Shown here: positions 1 through 11,777 of the stretch, one piece after another
How positions within the stretch are numbered: position 1 is the first letter of the stretch
Layout: each line of letters begins with the position of its first letter
DNA from: Burhinus oedicnemus
Lineage: Eukaryota; Chordata; Aves; Charadriiformes; Burhinidae
DNA length: 64,000 bases
Direction of reading: 5' to 3'
NCBI GenBank assembly: GCA_008921705.1
Contig: VFFE01007789.1
Location: 3,307,777 to 3,371,776 of the forward strand
Program-made: the position numbers and the translations under genes
The notes under the pieces: generated by a model
What the model saw: the letters and a program-made list of their open reading frames with translations, nothing else
Told to the model about the DNA's origin: nothing
Databases searched by the model: none

Positions 1-487
1 GATTCAGTTATCTGAATATGGTTGACAAATTGTTATTTTGTTACTGGAAAATAAGATAGAAGAATCACCAAACAGATGAATGGAACATAAGAGTGACTCC
101 CAAAACAATCTTCCTTTAACATAATATTCAATGAACTCCAAACAGAAGAGGTGGGTATGGGGAATGGTCACAGGATCAAAGGTATACTACAGAAACACAG
201 ATTATAATATACTATTGTGTTTACGTATGCTGATGGTGAACAGATATTTTTTAGAGACATTTGAGATCATCTTACATTTGAGGTAGTAGCAGATTATTTG
301 AGCAAGGAATTCTTTTGCAGATTTAGAGTTAAACTTCAACCTAAAAGATATTAGCATATTTTACTTCGAAGAGCAGAACTACCCATGTCTTAACGTCAGG
401 ACACATCCGATTTCATACATTATGAGATAACATTGGGGGAAAAGGATTGCAGATGATGGCTTGCCTTTCCTGGAGCACAGAGAAGCT

Positions 488-520
488 GAGTTTTAGCGGG
501 TAACATCCCGCTAAAGACTC
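488..520. other. Short GC-rich hairpin (13-bp stem, 6-nt loop)
   Basis: The left arm GAGT+TTTAGCGGG (488-500) pairs with CCCGCTAAA+G+ACTC (507-520) around the loop TAACAT. Nine pairs are uninterrupted, then a one-base bulge and four more pairs. It is unusually stable against the AT-rich surroundings. It is too short for a typical microRNA precursor, and no U-tract terminator logic applies in a vertebrate. Function unknown. Confidence 0.55.
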
Positions 521-2897
521 ATTCTCCTCAAAGCATACTGAGGTCTCTTACAAAGCACTTGAAATATAATTGAGTATATTTTTATATGCTTCTGCATATA
601 AAGACTGCATTTTTCAGCCAAAAATACCTTGGATTTTATCCAAAATAGTTTCCAAATTGGTCCAATTGTTTTGCAGGAAATTGAAAACTGGCCAAACTGG
701 TTTCAACAATTGTTCCCCAGAAGACGACACAGATTCCTGGGGTTTTGCCTGCAGGTAACAATATAGCACTAAAAATCCAGGTTACATGAGCTTTAACTTT
801 CCCAAATAATAGAAGTAGAAGACATTTATACCATTGGAAGTTTTTGGGGCTGTTTTTTTTTGTTTTTGTTTTTCTTCCAATCCTTCAACTTCAATTAAGA
901 AAGCTAATTCCATTTAATTGGTAGCCTTGCATGCAGCTGGGACACCTCAATTTTGCTGTTATCACTGATTCTGCACAAAGTATTGTTGGAAAAAACAGAT
1001 GTGTTCAGCTGCTTGTCATCAAGCATACCTTTGGCTGCACCTGAGGAACATCCAGCCAAGAACCTGGTTGAAAAAAATATTTTAGAATATACTTTTGGTT
1101 CTATAAGATTTGTATCTTTCCAGGGAAGAGAATGCCAGTTTACAAAGTCAAATTTCTTGGTTCTTCTGACTTGAAGGAAAAAGATCACCTAGAAAACATG
1201 TTTCTGATGGCAGCAAGTTTGTCCAATGTTTCCTTGCTGGTTAGATAAGCACTGTGTCAGAGGGTTTGGGTTTTGCCAAAAGAATAACGAAACAGATCAA
1301 CTGACAAACTTAGATTTGTCATTTTAGGAAGAGTTGGTTTGGCCATCTTCTATAGTAGTTTATTTTGGCCAAGGTTGAATATCAGATTTCAGCTTAATTT
1401 TAATCAAATAAGAGTGAATCAATAATTTTAAATATATAAGTGAAATGAAAAGTCAGGACCTGGGACTAAAAGTATTGTAGCACATCATCATACCATCTTC
1501 TTGCAACAGTTCAAGTGGTAAGAGTTAAATTCCACATTGTGCAAACTTTAGGAATTTTATCAAGTGCAAGTCAGGGTATTCAGATAATGAAGGACTGACA
1601 TAAGCATGGAATAAAAAAAAATATATACAGATTACTAGGTTTTTTGAAAGCTTTAAGTATGTAATATCTACCAGCCACGAAAACCTTACAGAATACAAAC
1701 AGACCACGCAGCAATGGAAGAACAAGCACCGAAATATTTAACAGAGGGAATCTTCGAGGAGATGGGAATTCCAGCCATTCTTTTCTTTATGCATGTTATT
1801 CAGTCCAGTCCTTTATTTTCCTATTTTCAGCCTTTCATACTTCATCTCAGATGCTAAAAGCATCTTTAACAATGTGGTCAATGCTGCTTACGCTCTCCCA
1901 CTCACTGAAGCTGCAAAGGATGAAGGAGTTCATCCAATATACAAGAGCTTTTATTAAAGAGTTGTATAATGTAAGTCACAGAAAGTGGTATGCTTTTCTA
2001 GAAGCAAGGCCATGAGCTTCATGAATACAGCTGTGAGTGGCAAGGTGAACATTTTGCTGCTGCTCCTGTTTTATTGAAGATACTTTCACATGAAACAAGG
2101 TTGATGGGAAAACTGCAGCAAATGCTTAACATAAAACCATTATGTAAGCAATAAATAATAATAAAGTATTTGCACAGTGAAAGCCACTTTTAGCAGTAGA
2201 AAGAAGCTTTGGAGAAAACATCTATAAACATATACTAGGAAAGTCCTAAGTTCAAGTTGCAATCTTCAGCAGTGTCTTTTTTATAGCATAGCTCCTGATC
2301 CTTTGAATTTATAAAGCTCCTAATAGCAGAACCAGAGCATCATTTTATTCAGGATGGTCCACCCACCACACAGGCCAAGCAACAGGGACCACCCCTACAG
2401 GCCAGAGGCAGCATCTCCAGGTGCTGATGGGTCACATCTGTAAGGGAAGCTCATCTCCTACCACCTCCTCTGCACCTACACATACAAGCAATAGCTCTGA
2501 CTGCCTGCACGGTCCCATCCCAGAAATTCTGCCCACGGTTTACCCTAGCCAACACTGTAAGTACTGCTACTATAAGTAGTCCTGGTTTTATTTGGTCTTA
2601 CAGAAGGTCTGTTGTTCCTTCGCTCCAGTTTTATCAGAATTACTATTTTCCCCTCTGAGTATCAACTCCACAAATGATTTATGTACAATATTACTAACAT
2701 TATTACAAAATATTAACAGTGGTTAGTTACATTAATAGCTACTTAAATACTTCGTTTGCATTAGAAAACTCTGAAATTTACTTCTGCTCATAAATGTGAA
2801 ATCTTGAGTCACAATGTATAAAGTAAAACCAGACAATATTTTGAAAAAAGGGATTATTACCCTACAAAAATTCAACTGTAGTTTAAGAATACACTTA

Positions 2898-2957
2898 TTG
2901 GGGGGGTGGTGGGGGGTGGTGTTGGTGTTGGTTTTGGGGGCGTTTTTTTGTTTGTTT
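2898..2957 (+). repeat. G/T-rich low-complexity tract
   Basis: The plus strand runs through successive G runs (G7, G6, G5) separated by single T or TGGT steps, and ends in a T-rich stretch with TTTG units. The spacing of the G runs would allow an intramolecular G-quadruplex on the plus strand. It is one of several similar tracts in the window. Confidence 0.7.
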
Positions 2958-5900
2958 TTAAATATTGAAAACTTTCAAGCAGGATGTTTTCACATCATTA
3001 ATAGCCCTAATGTTGGTTTTCAGGTTTCTCCCCCACCACACTATTATGAACATGTTTACATGAATTAAAATTATTATTTCCTCAGAACGCTACACAGGAA
3101 AAACTCAAGACAAGGCAGCTATTATTTTTACTTTGAAGAGATCATACAAAACACTGAAAGTTAGGAAAATTACTCAAAATGGTAATGCTAAGTCAGTGGG
3201 GAACCAGCTCACTTCATTAAATATCTGCATCAGAAGTCTGAAACTCATAGAAATTAAATTGGTTTATTGCAATCCATAATATTCACTGTAGCATGTTGTC
3301 TCATGTTTTCTAGTATAAAGTACTAAACAAAACCAAACCAGTCATGGCCCCTCTTCCATAAATGTTACGTTTCCCTAGCATTTAATTTGTAAAGCATTAA
3401 ATATAAAGCAATTAAGGTATATTCCCATGTTTTATGGAAAAATTCATTCACTTTTGTTCACATACTTCTGCCAATTACTGCAAAATACCAAATACATACT
3501 GACAGCATAAACTACATAATCTAAACCCCAAGATTTCCCCATAACCTCATTCTTTTACACTAAATGTCCATAGCAAAAGTACTAGCAAATGCTGTAACAG
3601 CTAATAGTAAACTAGTCTGGTTTTCCCTGGGGTTTGGCATATTGGAGACTGAAAACAACACACAGAACGCTGCCTACAGACTCCTTTTGGAAGGAGATGA
3701 AAAGATTGATCTAGAGAAAGGGGGCAGGAATATCAAATTAGAAACTTAAGATTGGAAGTAAAGAGCTCTTTATAAAGAAAGTCACCAATCTAGGGATTAA
3801 GACAGCTGTCTGCAGGTATATGAAGTGACCAGATTCCTTTAATTATTCATAGGAACCACTTGAAGTAACTGGTTTTCCCCCTCCGCTCATAAAACCTTAA
3901 ACTCTGCATTTCTATAGACCAGTCACTTGCAGAGGACAGATTTCAAGTTCAGGAGAAACCTCACACCAGTGAAGTTTAACACTGAACGCAAACTACGCCA
4001 TGTTCTTAGTGCAATACTGTTCTTGATTAGAGATGCTCAGCAATAGCTTTGGCTGGAACTTTGTATACTTGGTCCCAGAAATGCCTTCCCACTGCCATAA
4101 GACTAAGATATTTGCTAATGGATCTCATATTACTCGGAGATAGAGAAAGCTCCCAGAGATCATCCCATCAAACCTAGGGGTTTGTCTCCTCTTCCCAGTT
4201 GCCAGGCACTCTACTAATACCAGTGCACAGATACAGACCCAGCTTCAACTTCGGATAGAAAACAACTTCCTGAGCAGTACAGTACTTCCTTATGCATCCA
4301 AAGACAAACCAAGACATGAATTGTGTTACTGAGCCATGACAGTTTGGAGATTTTCTCCAGCGGCGTACCAGTTGAATCATCCTTTCCTTTCAGACAAACA
4401 TCACAGCTCACCACACAGAACTGAACAAAGTGACTACCTCCATTGACAGACAACCCAAAGAGTTCCCTCAAAACCTGAAGAACAAGGATCTCTTCTCACA
4501 TTTTTTTTGCGTTAACCAACACACAGTGCTTCCCTTCTGTAGGATGAAAGGGGAAGACTGTTACTCGATTTGAAATATAAGGGAATATCTAATAGGAACA
4601 CTTATTTCAGGGATAAATTTGCTACCTGCCTTCTCAGTAAAACACAAGTGTTTAAGGCAGATAACAAGAAATTGTTCTGTCAGGGAAGAGTAGATTATTA
4701 CTAAGCAATGCTATAATTTATCCTTAATTAGTTAGTTTAGACATCTGCAGCTTAATCTTGCTTAAAACCCAAGGAAGCATCCTCACTGTACATAAATACC
4801 ATCAATTCAGTTACCACTATGTATTATTGTAAAACACTCATATAATAATACTTGTGTGCTTTTCACATTGAAAGCTGAGGGACCATAATATAAATGCTTC
4901 TTTCAAAGTTTGTCATTTATACATCAGAACAACGACGATACAGCATTACCATCCTGTTCTGCTGCTCCAGGAGATACAGCTCATTGCATGCACTGTTCTG
5001 GAGCTTCCCGGGCAGCTGGGCATCAGAGTCCTACCAAATGCTCAGCACCTCAGGGGCCACAGGACGTTAACAATCCCATTTCCCAAAAAAAACATACTCA
5101 AGCCATAGCTGTAACTGGCACTGGTGCAACACTCAAGGAAATAAAGCTTCATTATCATTTAGCTTTGAAGTAATCCTAACCAGTTAGCACTTTGACAGCT
5201 GATCAAGTTTTGGCACTTGAGGCAAGGCAGAGATTAGGACATGAACAGACAATGTTGTTAGGATTGGCCAACAGTATGAGCACAAAATACTGTATTAAAG
5301 ACAGGCTCGGTCTTTACTTACATCTGTTCAAGCAAACGATTCAGTCTAAACACTGTAGGACTGCACTGAAAAGCGTTCTGAACTGCCACACTAAGCAAAA
5401 ATATGAGAAATTTTCTAGTTATACTTTAAAGATACTTTGGATGTGAAATGAAGTCAGAGAACAGTTACAAAGAACTTATGAAGAGGGATTGCAAAGTCCT
5501 ATTGGAAACAAAAAGCAATTGGCCTAAAAAGAGGGAACAACTGCGGCAGAAGCATTAAAGAGTGATGAAGCAGAAAGGATGCTCCAATGAAAAACGTGTT
5601 TTCTTTGTATTCCTTTATACCAGCCCAAAGCACATGTCTGCATACATGACATGTGAGCAAGCTGTAGCAGCAAAAATTAAAATGCATTGATTTTTGCCAA
5701 ATAAATATTTGTTTTAGTGAAAATCTATTGCAATTACTTAATGTATCCTTTTTCAATAAAAAATAATTAATCTAAGAATACAGAGACTGGCTGCAGTGGC
5801 AAAACAATTACAGTGCTTATCCTGTATGAAATGATAGATCTTTGCGATGCCCTTCAATTTTGTCCTTTAGAAACAACTCATTACGAACTCTGCAGATATT

Positions 5901-7254
5901 TGCCAGCATTGGGTTGTTTGGTTTTTTTGCATTATCACTTCCAAGTCAATCTCACCTATATTTCAATGTTGGGTGTATATAACTGTCTACATGCCTGCTT
6001 TTTGCCTTTGAACCACTACTTTAAAAATCAGCATGATGTGGTCACAATTCTTTGCTCAAAAAGTTTGATTGCTTTCATATCTTTGGGATTAAGATTCCCT
6101 TTCAAAGGCAGCCTTTTTCGACCATCGGTGCTGGTTATATAGAACACAAAACTCCAAAGCAACATCTTCACATCACCAGCCTTTTCTACACAACCCAAAC
6201 ATAATTCAGCATCTGGGGATGCTGCTACTGAACCCAGCTGAATGTTGCCCTGTGCTCTTCACCCTCTGTGAGAGTACTGGAGCTTCAGACATTGTCTCAA
6301 CTCACAATCAAACAGTGAATGACCAAAGCTGTTACTTCATTTACATTCTGATTTTGTACAAAAATATTAGGTCTGTCTTATACATGCCCTTCTTCACCCT
6401 TTTTAGACAAGTCTGCAAGGCAGGCATCTTGAATCTGTCATATTTAGCTAGTACAAGGTTCCTAGTACCTTCCAGGCACTTAGTAAGTCAAAAATCCAAC
6501 CCTGACTACATTTTAAGTTAAGGAAACATATTATGGTACCCTCAGTTTCCTAGATGTCAAATCAAAATCCATCCAGTTTTAACGTAAGTCCAGTTACAGA
6601 AAAAGGCAAAAGCACTCAGGGAAGATAAAGATCTCTGTCATGAAGTAACTGTTTTTCTAAGTAACTCTGGAGAATTAATTTGTATCTTTTTTTTTCTTCT
6701 CAGAGGTTAGCACAGTCTTATTCCACCAATATTCCCAAATCCATGTAAATTAATATTCTTACAGGGACTGAAAGTAAGGCTCTGTTAGGAACCTTGCAAG
6801 AACTGAATGAAGATGTTCTCATACCCTCATTCTCTCAGCTTTGCCCCATACTAACAAACATACGTGAGTTCACTAAGAGTCAAAATGTGAAACTATTATT
6901 CAAAAAGGAGAAAATGTATGCAAGCTGCTTGTGAAGCAAATCTCTTTTCACCTTCCAGTGCATGAGGAACTAGAAGTTTACTGATATATGCTATGCTATA
7001 AGTGATAGATTTTTCTTTTTTCTAATGCTGTTAATTACCCAATTAAAATCCATCCCAAATAGGATGGCTTGCACTGTTTTATCATTTTTACAGAGCTATT
7101 TATTAAATACAACACCAGGCAGACAATTTACCATGTTGTCATTGTTACATGAAATCTGGTGCTTTTAGGTTATACACTTAGCTTGACTAAAACAAGTCAG
7201 GGAGCAAGTCCTCTTGGAACACACTTCTGGGCACATGAAGGAGCAATAAGCAAT

Positions 7255-7535
7255 GAGGAACACTCAGCAAGGATTTACCACGGGGCAACCATGGCAGACC
7301 AACCTCACCACCTTCTATAATATAATGACCAGATTTGTGAACAAGGGGAGAATAGAAGATAGCATTTATTTTTTTTTTTCCTCTTTAGCAAGACTTTCAA
7401 CAAGAGTCTTGTATCCAAGTTCTGACGTTACACTCTAGATGGACGGATAGGTTAAATGGTTGGACAACCAAGCTCAGAAGGTAGTGGTTAATGGGTTAAC
7501 CATCTCTCTAGATGGAGACCAGTAACAGGCAGGGA
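7255..7535 (+). mobile_element. Ancient CR1 LINE relic (reverse-transcriptase region)
   Basis: Reading the plus strand, an open frame from about 7253 matches the CR1 ORF2 segment just before RT motif A: a GFT-G-PWQTNLTTFY stretch corresponds to the CR1 GF-KG-SCLTNLISFYD pattern, followed by a decayed SLARLSTRV where SKAFDTV belongs. After a stop, QAQKVVVNG matches the CR1 AQRVVVNG segment that leads into the GVPQGS motif. An internal T-tract (around 7369-7379) interrupts it. The match is to protein pattern rather than DNA, so the copy is much older than the others in the window. It has no 3' end and no intact frame. The family call is recalled from the CR1 ORF2 pattern, not searched. Confidence 0.65.
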
Positions 7536-10352
7536 AGACATTATTCACCTTGCATACCTGTAGCAAGGTCAGGCCTAAGTCAATAACTGAAGTAAGGAAA
7601 ATCTCTAAAGGAACGCGAATGAAGAAATGTTCATCCATGTATTGTCAAGAAGAGATCAGGAGTTACTACCATTGAACTGTTTGCTTTGCCATCTTTCCAA
7701 AAGTCCGATAGGGACACAACCGCTCCCTGGGTTGCAGCTGAAAGGAAGACTTCTGTGTTGCTCTCAAATAATTTGGACGATAATCCACCTAGAAGACAGC
7801 TATTTTTATCTTTATTTCTCACACAGCAAGATGACCTCAAGCTGCATTAATCCTCGCTATGTTTCAAGGTTTGCTTGAAAGTTGTGAGAAATGGTGAAAT
7901 ACCAAGGTGTGGGAAACCCTTGCATCTTCCAGATGGGGATCACGCTTGCTGTAGGTTTAGTACAGAATTTTTAACCAAGCCAAGTTTCAGTTTAAGATAT
8001 TCACCCCGTTTTTGGCATTGCTCCCTCCCGAATATTGCTCCACAGCATTCTGGCAATGCTCAGCCCTTCAATGCACACCCCTCTTCACTTGGATCTCAGC
8101 AAGAAAAACTTCAGAGCCGATTCTGGAAGCATTTCAAAAAAACATAGCCATAATATTCTTAGCAACAGTTTCCTATAACTAGAGATTCATTTTTCACTAA
8201 TTAAACGCAAATTTATAAATAACTGAATATTTATTGAAGTTGAACATTAACAATGAACACAGTAAATAAATAACACAAACAGCCATTTAGTATGTGATCC
8301 TTCGCAATTGTAGTTTTCATTGATTTGTATTTTGCTACTGCATTTCCCTTCATAGGACAGCAACATGGTAGCTAAACCTTGCTTTATAGACCGTAAATAG
8401 GCAATATGTGGATACTTTCTCTTAACACAAAGCACAAGTATTTAAGCTATGAATTTAGAGAATACTTTTCTGTGGGCAGAATTCACATTTAACTGTGGAT
8501 TTATCTGCTGCACAGACTTTGTGCCATCCCTCTCCATCAGGTACCCATCTACAAAACATACTGCTATGAAGTTTCATTTGTGCAGCAATTTATATTCCAT
8601 CTAAATATTAATTGACTTTATACAGAATTCTTGAGGTTTATATCTGTAAACCACTAATTCTTTTACACCTCAGGAAAACTTTCTATTAAGGGATTTAATA
8701 TTGCCTGTGGACAATATGCTTGCAGTACACAGTAGACGATTCATTGCAGTTGCTGATATTTTTATTCTATTTTAGGCTTAGTTACTTTGTGTTAATTTCC
8801 AATAAGAAAAACCAGCGTCAGAAAAAGTAGTGAGAAACAAAGCTGTAAATGTAGAGCAGAGAAAGGGCAATTAACAGCAATTCCCAGGGGGCGGGGGTGG
8901 TGGAAAATACCACACCACCCACACACTGAACTTCACAGAAGTGTAGAAGTTGCATTTTTCATCATCAATGACATTGCCATTGTCATTATTAATATGTCTC
9001 CTTACATTACTGGCACTTTATTGCAGTTAATGGCCCATTTCCCATGCTACCTCACTTTTAATCTATGTCTGTCTTTATCAAACTAGTAGTAAGTGAGCAA
9101 AGACAGTACTCTTTATTAACGTCTTCCAATGAAGATTGGATGTTGCATTAATTTAAACAACTACACAGATCCTTAGAAATATTCTTATACAATAAATAAC
9201 CCATGCAATTCATGTCTTAATATCCATAAACTCAAAGACTCTATGTGGTAATTCATTTTCAACCCATATTTTATTTAAAAAATGGACAGAAGGATCCATT
9301 TTATTTGCAGAGTGTATTCTGAACCACCAATGCAGCATCTTTGTGCTTCAAGTCTCACAGACTGGAAATACTGATACTAGTGTTGGTTTTTCCACATATT
9401 ACTAATTTAATATAGTCAAACTGATTTTCAGTAATTTAATAAAAAAAAGTTGCTCTACCATTACTGTAAAAATAAAATATGTATTTAAGGATAAATATTC
9501 AGGGGGGTGTTTTCTAAGAAGTACTATAGAAAGCATTTTCAAGCTACTTCAATGAAATTAAGAGTACAACTCAAAGTATGGAAATACCTATCATAAGATG
9601 TTTTAATTACTCTTTCATTACCTGATAAAAAAATCCAAGGAAGTGACCTCTCTTTGCTACATTCTTTTCACACAGAGAGCAGAAGTGCCAGAACCGCTGA
9701 TTCTCAGACTTACTTTTTTCCCCCCCTTTTTTCGCATCTCTGTTTCAGCAAAAAAGCTGCTAAATGAATGTGCAAATGTGAATATTATGTTAGGCCACAC
9801 ACTATCAAGTAACTGTTGATCTGGCAGTTTTGCAAATAGATTAGATCAAGGCTCTCAAGAAACTGCCTGAATATTCTCCTTAGGGCTGACTATACTGATA
9901 TGAAAAGGTTACTCAGATTTGCCTTTCTTCCCTGTTGGAGCAAGGAAGCAAGACAGGGACACTTATTTTGCATCAAAAATAACTGGTTTTGTACAAACAC
10001 TGAACTTCAATGAAACTATATTGGACTACAAAACTTTGAGGGAAGTAACTGAAGACACCTGCTAATGGTTGTGCTTACAGAAGTTATTTTCTCTCATGAC
10101 AATTTTCTAGCGTCATCTGCAATGGAAAGCTGCATGAAGCCAGTTTTACCCAATCTTTTCCTACAGTAAATGGATCTCTTGAAGTATCACTGAAAATAAG
10201 TAAGAGTGGTAATCTGACTTCAATTCAGAACAAAAATATTCCTTGATAGCAAAAGGCTATTTGGGTAACATAAGCTGGAAGTTTGTGCCCAGTATGAGGT
10301 AGAGCTCTGACTGGAGTAGAAAAAGGGAGTGCAAGTTTCATGTCCATCAAGG

Positions 10353-10402
10353 TTTTGGTTGGTTGTTTTTGGTTTTGGTTTCCCCCCCCCCCCCCCCCCC
10401 CC
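10353..10402 (+). repeat. GT-rich tract running into a C21 homopolymer
   Basis: A TTGGTTGG-TTTTTGG-TTTTGG tract on the plus strand ends abruptly in 21 consecutive C residues (10382-10402). The switch from G/T to pure C means both strands carry guanine runs, the longest on the minus strand. Homopolymers of this length are hard to sequence, so the exact count is uncertain. Confidence 0.8.
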
Positions 10403-11751
10403 GGAGAAGATGTAATCACCCAAACATCTCATCTATCACAAAAAACCTGACTACCGCATTCAGTTTCTTTGAGACTTAGATCAGCTGTGACGATATGTCA
10501 TTTGACTTTGAGAGGCTCTGTAAAGTCATCCATCACGTTCTTTAAAGTTTTGCATATCACCTTGTGCACAGAAGATGCTCAGAAAGATCACCAAAATGAT
10601 GCTATGTCACCCTGCCAAATGGCACTATAAAATAGGCTCCAGGAGCAATACCATAGTTTTTATTTTTCATTATATGTATAATTTGTGGATCATGAAATAA
10701 AGACATACTTCATGTCCCTAAGTACTTCTCTAAAAACAAAAACGCTCCTTGAAAACACAGATACTTATTAAAAACATTGATATTTTTTTTTCTACCATCC
10801 AATTATGCACAATGCTGTATATTGAATGATTCAGGACAACCTGTTTACATATCTGGTTTTCGTAACCCATATAAATACTCAAATCTTCAGTCCCTCCTCA
10901 AGCCAAACCACATTTCTAGCAGCAACAGCATAGCATCCAAAACCCGTGCAGCCCATTTAAATCAGTGTACAACCTGTACATTCAATACCTCCAAGGCTCT
11001 TTGCTTTGCACCAGCCTCCCTTCTACACCTCTGCTTTGTTTCCAAAACTGGACAAGTTACACTAGAGAGAGCCAAAACGAGGAACTGGTTCAATACCACA
11101 AAGTTTGATCACATAGTCCTCACTTGGTCACAAGCCTAAATACTGAGGTGTGAAGGGGAAAAGAACGAACTGATGCATGATACAATTTTTATCGAACAGA
11201 AATTTATTTCCCCAAAAAGCAGTGGGGTTTTTTCTTCTCTGTAACATCCTGATTAAGGGGCAAGGACATGGCTAGGTCAACATTCAAAGCAGTAATTTTG
11301 TTCAATCACCTCACAAATTAAAAGCTACCCTAGAAGGTATTTGGGAGACGAATCTCTGCTGTGGCTATACATACTAAACACGAAAGAAGTCCAGCACTAC
11401 TGCTAGCCGTATAAACATCTTTACTCATTAGTACTAGCTCAGTCTATCAATACTACTACCTCCCAGCAGTTTATCAGCCTACAGACCATTTGCAAACAGC
11501 TTTGTTTTAAATGCACATTCATTAGTAGTAGCTTGCCACTTATAAAGTTTTCAGCACTAGGTGCCCTCAGCTTCACCCAAATGCAGCCCACGGAGCTCAA
11601 AAAGTAGTTTGCTCTGTTTTTTGTATCCCTCCAGTTAACCAATATATGAACCTAGTTGTGCAACTGAATTAAGGTTCAGTTATACTTTCTAAGACTGAAA
11701 TGGCCTATGCTGAAGATCACAATTTGAAGTTGACAACTCTTTAGTGGAGAT

Positions 11752-11777
11752 TTCTATTAGTAAATTCTATTAGTAAA
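11752..11777. repeat. 13-bp perfect tandem duplication
   Basis: The unit TTCTATTAGTAAA occurs twice back to back (11752-11764 and 11765-11777) with no mismatch. This is typical of recent replication slippage in AT-rich DNA; no function implied. Confidence 0.9.

Larger units (their letters stand above)
1..7254. other. AT-rich single-copy DNA, no gene recognised
   Basis: I see no protein domain, RNA gene or recognisable transposon here. Open frames are short, have no consistent splice context and show no motif I recognise. Local features are a GC-rich hairpin at 488-520, a somewhat GC-richer patch at 2350-2530 without coding signal, and a GT-rich low-complexity tract at 2898-2957. It could be intron or intergenic sequence; the sequence alone does not decide. 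Confidence 0.6.
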
